Below, piece after piece: positions 29,536 to 32,194 of a DNA stretch of 32,194 nt (the first letter of the stretch is position 1; the number at the start of each line of letters is the position of its first letter). The notes beneath the pieces were generated by a model. The model had not been told where the DNA came from and did no database searches. It worked only from the letters and a program-made list of their open reading frames with translations. The position numbers and the translations under genes were made by a program. This DNA comes from Elusimicrobiota bacterium (GTDB lineage: Bacteria; Elusimicrobiota; Elusimicrobia; UBA1565; UBA9628): the NCBI GenBank assembly GCA_003151975.1, contig PLZD01000033.1, forward strand, positions 1 through 32,194. Direction: 5' to 3'.

Positions 29536-30995
29536 AGATCGAAAGAATCGCCGGCCTCGTTGCTCTCTCCGCACTGCCCTTGCTCGCGAGTTGCGCGGGC
29601 CCGATCTTGGTGGGACCTCCGGGACGGATAGCGGAGGTCCAGCCCATCCGATCTGGCCAGCCCTCTCCCAGCGAGCCGACGTTTTGCGTCGCCTCCTATG
29701 AGGGATCGACGTATGGTTGGGACATTTTCGACTTGGCGCAAACGAGGCATGATGCTGACGTTCGTTATCGGAGATTCCGCGATCTGCGGCTGCTGACTCG
29801 CGAACATCCGGAGGCTGATGCCTGCGATGTTCTGCTGAAGATTCGCGCCCACGGCACCGTCGCAACCTCGCCGATGGACCTCGAGGCCTATTCGGCGTTC
29901 ACTCAAGAACTTGTTTGGCAGGGCTCCGCGAAGAGTGGATTCTTCAGCGACGGCGGCGGCGTGGCTCTCCTGGCGCCGCACCTGCAGCGGGAGTTCCAGC
30001 CTAGCGGGAATGGATTCGCGCAGCTCAAAGCCAGCCAGGCGCGGGGGCATCGGCCCTCGGCGCAGGACATCGTGCGCTTCGCCGGCAGCGGTTTGGTTCC
30101 GGAGGCGGTTTCGAAGTCGGCGAAGTTTCTAAGCCTTAAGGGGGGCGGTGCGAGGGAAGGCGGCGAAGCGTTGCCGGCGGCCGCCGGCGCGTCCGAGGTC
30201 TCATCGGCGACCGCCCCTGAGCGTTCGAAGGCGCAGCAAAGTCCGCCCGCGGCATCCGATCTCGACGATCTTCCTGCCGCCGGGGCGGCCCAACCGCACC
30301 GCTACGCCGTCGTCGTCGGCATCGAGAAATACCGTGAGAAACTACCGAACGCCGATTTCGCCGAGAGCGACGCGAAGCTCACGGCCGAGTACTTCAAGCG
30401 TGTGCTCGGAATCCCGGACGAGAACCTGGCTTTGCTGGTCGGCGACCGCGCCACGCGCACCGACCTTGAAAAATATTTCGACCGCTGGCTGCCCAACCGC
30501 GTCGAGGCCGGCGACGAAGTCTTCGTCTATTTCTCGGGCCACGGCGCGCCCGATCCGGCCAAGGGCGACGCGTATCTGCTTCCGTACGACGGAGATCCGA
30601 CCTACATCGAGGAGACCGGCTATTCGCTCAAAAATTTGTATGCGCGCTTGGCCAAACTTCCGGCCAAGAGGATCGTCGTGGCGATGGACTCGTGCTTTTC
30701 CGGCGCCGGCGGGCGCTCGGTGCTGGCGCGCGGCGCGCGCCCGCTAGTCACCGTGAGCGCCGCCTCCGATGTCCCCGGCAAGCTCACCGTCATCGCGGCG
30801 TCCGCGGGCAACGAGATCTCGAATTCTTATGAGGAGAAGGGCCACGGCTTGTTCACCTATTTCTTCTTGAAGGGCCTCAAAGAGAAGGGCGCCGATTTCC
30901 GCGCGGTTTACGATTACCTGAAGCCTCAAGTCGCGCGCGAGGCGCGGCGGGGCTACAACGCCGATCAGACGCCGCAGTGGGCGGGCGGACAATGA
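29532..30995 (+). CDS. Caspase-like lipoprotein (caspase 3)
   Basis: A 487-residue paralogue of caspase 2. The lipobox LLASC puts lipid on Cys21. The same N-terminal domain follows (about 49-185): EPTFCVASYEGS, RRFRDLRLLTREHP, YSAFTQELVWQGSA, LKASQARGHRP. The linker is Ser/Ala/Pro-rich. The caspase domain (about 255-480) has YAVVVGIEKYRE, His337 in YFSGHGAP, YLLPYDGDPTYI and Cys388 in AMDSCFSGAGGRS, and ends in a NADQTPQW motif shared with caspase 2. The linkers of the two paralogues are unrelated, so they diverged there fastest. Start ATG 29532 overlaps the YajG-like stop, and its own stop overlaps the BMC-P start. This ties it directly to the compartment genes. Confidence 0.88.
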   Translation: MKIERIAGLVALSALPLLASCAGPILVGPPGRIAEVQPIRSGQPSPSEPTFCVASYEGSTYGWDIFDLAQTRHDADVRYRRFRDLRLLTREHPEADACDVLLKIRAHGTVATSPMDLEAYSAFTQELVWQGSAKSGFFSDGGGVALLAPHLQREFQPSGNGFAQLKASQARGHRPSAQDIVRFAGSGLVPEAVSKSAKFLSLKGGGAREGGEALPAAAGASEVSSATAPERSKAQQSPPAASDLDDLPAAGAAQPHRYAVVVGIEKYREKLPNADFAESDAKLTAEYFKRVLGIPDENLALLVGDRATRTDLEKYFDRWLPNRVEAGDEVFVYFSGHGAPDPAKGDAYLLPYDGDPTYIEETGYSLKNLYARLAKLPAKRIVVAMDSCFSGAGGRSVLARGARPLVTVSAASDVPGKLTVIAASAGNEISNSYEEKGHGLFTYFFLKGLKEKGADFRAVYDYLKPQVAREARRGYNADQTPQWAGGQ

Positions 30996-31276
30996 AGCTG
31001 GCCAAGGTCGTCGGTCGCGTCTTCTGCACGCGCCAGGATCCCGCCATGGACGGCAAGACGATGCTTTTGATCCAGCCGCTGCGCTGGGAGGACGAGGCGC
31101 CGGTCGGCGACCCGATCGTGGCCGTCGACGCGGTCGGGGCCGGTTCGTCCGAGAAGGTTTTTTGGGTCGCCTCGCGCGAGGCCGCCGTCGCGTTCAAAGA
31201 TGTCCCGCCCGTGGACGCGGCGATCGTCGGGATCGTCGAAGGACATCAAGTCAGGGAGTTCCGGTCGAAAGGCTGA
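30992..31276 (+). CDS. BMC-P pentameric shell protein, second copy
   Basis: A 94-residue EutN/CcmL-family protein starting at ATG 30992 inside the caspase 3 stop. It has KLAKVVGRVFCTRQDPAM, GKTMLLIQPLRW, VGDPIVAVDAVGAGSSEKVF and VDAAIVGIVEG. The sequence differs clearly from the first copy at 22875, so the vertices may be mixed or specialised. A start at 30977 would only extend it into the caspase gene. A 52-base gap follows before the third copy. Confidence 0.93.
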   Translation: MKLAKVVGRVFCTRQDPAMDGKTMLLIQPLRWEDEAPVGDPIVAVDAVGAGSSEKVFWVASREAAVAFKDVPPVDAAIVGIVEGHQVREFRSKG

Positions 31277-31328
31277 TCCATGAAGCCAGCGAGAGCGTTC
31301 GTAAAGGGCAGAAAAAGGTAAAATAGCC

Positions 31329-31625
31329 ATGTTCATCGCGGAAGTCGTGGGCAACGTTTGGGGCACCCGAAAAGCGCCTCAACTGGCGAACAAAAAGCTG
31401 CTGCTCGTGCGGCCTATCGACCCGCTGACGGAGAAGCCGTTGGGCGACGCGATGATGGCAGTCGACGCCGGGATCGGTTCGGGGCCGGGCAGCGTCGTGC
31501 TGGTGCTCGATGAGGGCGGCTCGGCGCGGACCGTGCTCGGCGACAAGGACGCGCCGGTGCGCACGATCATCGTGGGCATCGTGGATTCGGTGATTTCGGG
31601 CGGCAAGGTGAAAAAGTATGCGTGA
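31329..31625 (+). CDS. BMC-P pentameric shell protein, third copy
   Basis: A 98-residue EutN/CcmL-family protein: [58 protein letters not shown] and [16 protein letters not shown]. Its [12 protein letters not shown] type is the form often found next to aldehyde enzymes. TAAAAT lies four bases before the ATG, and an AAAAAGG run gives a possible Shine-Dalgarno. Its last eight bases overlap the deoC start. Confidence 0.93.
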   Translation: MFIAEVVGNVWGTRKAPQLANKKLLLVRPIDPLTEKPLGDAMMAVDAGIGSGPGSVVLVLDEGGSARTVLGDKDAPVRTIIVGIVDSVISGGKVKKYA

Positions 31626-32194
31626 ACAAGAGCTGCGAAAGATCGTCGAAGAGGTCGTAAGGACGCTGGCCGAGAAGGGATATTTGAAGGAGGGCGACTG
31701 CGGTTGCGACGCGCCCAAGAAAGGCTCGGGACCCATGGCCACCACGATAGGCTCGTCGGGAAAGATTTTCTCCGACGACTGGCAGCGCCCCAAATCCAAG
31801 ATTTCCCCTCAACCGTCCAGCGGGGAGCACGAGCACACGGGCGGGGCGTCCTGCCCGCAGTGCGAAAACGTCGCCAAACTCGGCGCCAACGACCTCAAGG
31901 CCATCGGCGCCGACCGCATCGCGGTCTGCAGCCCGACGAAGAAAGGCTCGACGGCCGCCAAGTTCGTGGATCACACTCTCTTGAAGCCCAATGCCACGCA
32001 GGAAGAGGTCGCCAAGCTCTGCGAGGAGGCCAAGGCTTTCTGCTTCGCCTCGGTCTGCATCAATCCCTCTTACGTTTCCTTCGCGGCCCAGCTGCTGCGC
32101 GGCTCGGGCGTGAAGGTCTGCACGGTCGTGGGCTTTCCTCTGGGCTCGACGACGCCGACGGTCAAGGCGATCGAGGCGCGCGACGCCATCGCCA
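31618..32194 (+). CDS. deoC: Deoxyribose-phosphate aldolase, BMC-targeted (partial, runs off right edge)
   Basis: An open frame of 192 codons from ATG 31618 without a stop. It should cleave 2-deoxy-D-ribose 5-phosphate to acetaldehyde and glyceraldehyde 3-phosphate. Residues 1-23 ([20 protein letters not shown]) form an amphipathic helix like BMC encapsulation peptides. A flexible linker holds two Cys pairs, DCGCD (28, 30) and CPQC (79, 82). The DeoC domain starts at about 115 with [20 protein letters not shown], then [14 protein letters not shown] and [15 protein letters not shown], the strand and phosphate-side motifs of the family. The Schiff-base lysine lies beyond the edge. This enzyme identifies the compartment as deoxyribose-phosphate based. 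Confidence 0.95.
   Translation, partial: MREQELRKIVEEVVRTLAEKGYLKEGDCGCDAPKKGSGPMATTIGSSGKIFSDDWQRPKSKISPQPSSGEHEHTGGASCPQCENVAKLGANDLKAIGADRIAVCSPTKKGSTAAKFVDHTLLKPNATQEEVAKLCEEAKAFCFASVCINPSYVSFAAQLLRGSGVKVCTVVGFPLGSTTPTVKAIEARDAIA

Noticed and set aside
1-32194. CRISPR array
   Set aside because: No set of regularly spaced identical repeats was seen; the repeats present are two- or three-copy intergenic elements.

Overview
This is a GC-rich bacterial window with a lower-GC accessory left third. The most likely source is an Elusimicrobiota-type bacterium. The main clue is a protein (7151-8173, minus) whose C-terminus has the pseudopilin signature I associate with that phylum: AIRSAL, a GQYPSDL-like motif, GGWLYDNV and a terminal VNCTHTDSSxxxWxSY. 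This lineage call is an inference and was not checked by any search.

Layout. (1) Positions 1-9150 are an accessory region: an edge-truncated MerR-like regulator, a DUF1016/YhcG-type nuclease carrying two palindromes inside its coding sequence, a lipoprotein with a probable frameshift, a large membrane protein with a DUF2939-like domain, orphan genes, a membrane protein ending in a pseudopilin-like domain, a RelE-type toxin remnant, and an intact HigBA-type toxin-antitoxin pair. Diverged intergenic repeats recur between these genes. (2) Positions 9301-18852 are mostly housekeeping: a DUF1648-like membrane protein, two alpha/beta hydrolases, a 3-hydroxybutyrate dehydrogenase-like SDR, dcd, rplM-rpsI with a strong terminator, asnB, a methyltransferase and small unknowns. 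(3) Positions 18849-20961 encode two overlapping phosphatases, a secreted 5'-nucleotidase and a class-B-acid-phosphatase-like HAD protein. (4) From about 20958 to the right edge lies a bacterial microcompartment (BMC) operon: tpiA, pduL, BMC-H, BMC-P, CoA-acylating aldehyde dehydrogenase, BMC-T, caspase 1, rpiB, caspase 2, a YajG-like lipoprotein, caspase 3, BMC-P, BMC-P and deoC (cut by the edge).

How it fits together. DeoC would split 2-deoxyribose 5-phosphate into acetaldehyde and glyceraldehyde 3-phosphate. The aldehyde dehydrogenase would turn acetaldehyde into acetyl-CoA and PduL would make acetyl phosphate, all inside a protein shell. TpiA would take the triose phosphate into glycolysis. 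DeoC plus RpiB matches the 'sugar phosphate utilizing' (SPU) class of BMC loci. The two phosphatases just upstream could supply nucleosides from nucleotides or extracellular DNA.

The unusual part is three exported caspase-like proteases (His-Cys dyads visible) and a small lipoprotein built into this operon. Consecutive genes from caspase 1 through the second BMC-P gene overlap by ATGA or GTGA, so the proteases and the compartment genes look translationally coupled. An exported caspase/lipoprotein module co-expressed with a cytosolic sugar-phosphate compartment is the best candidate here for an undescribed system.
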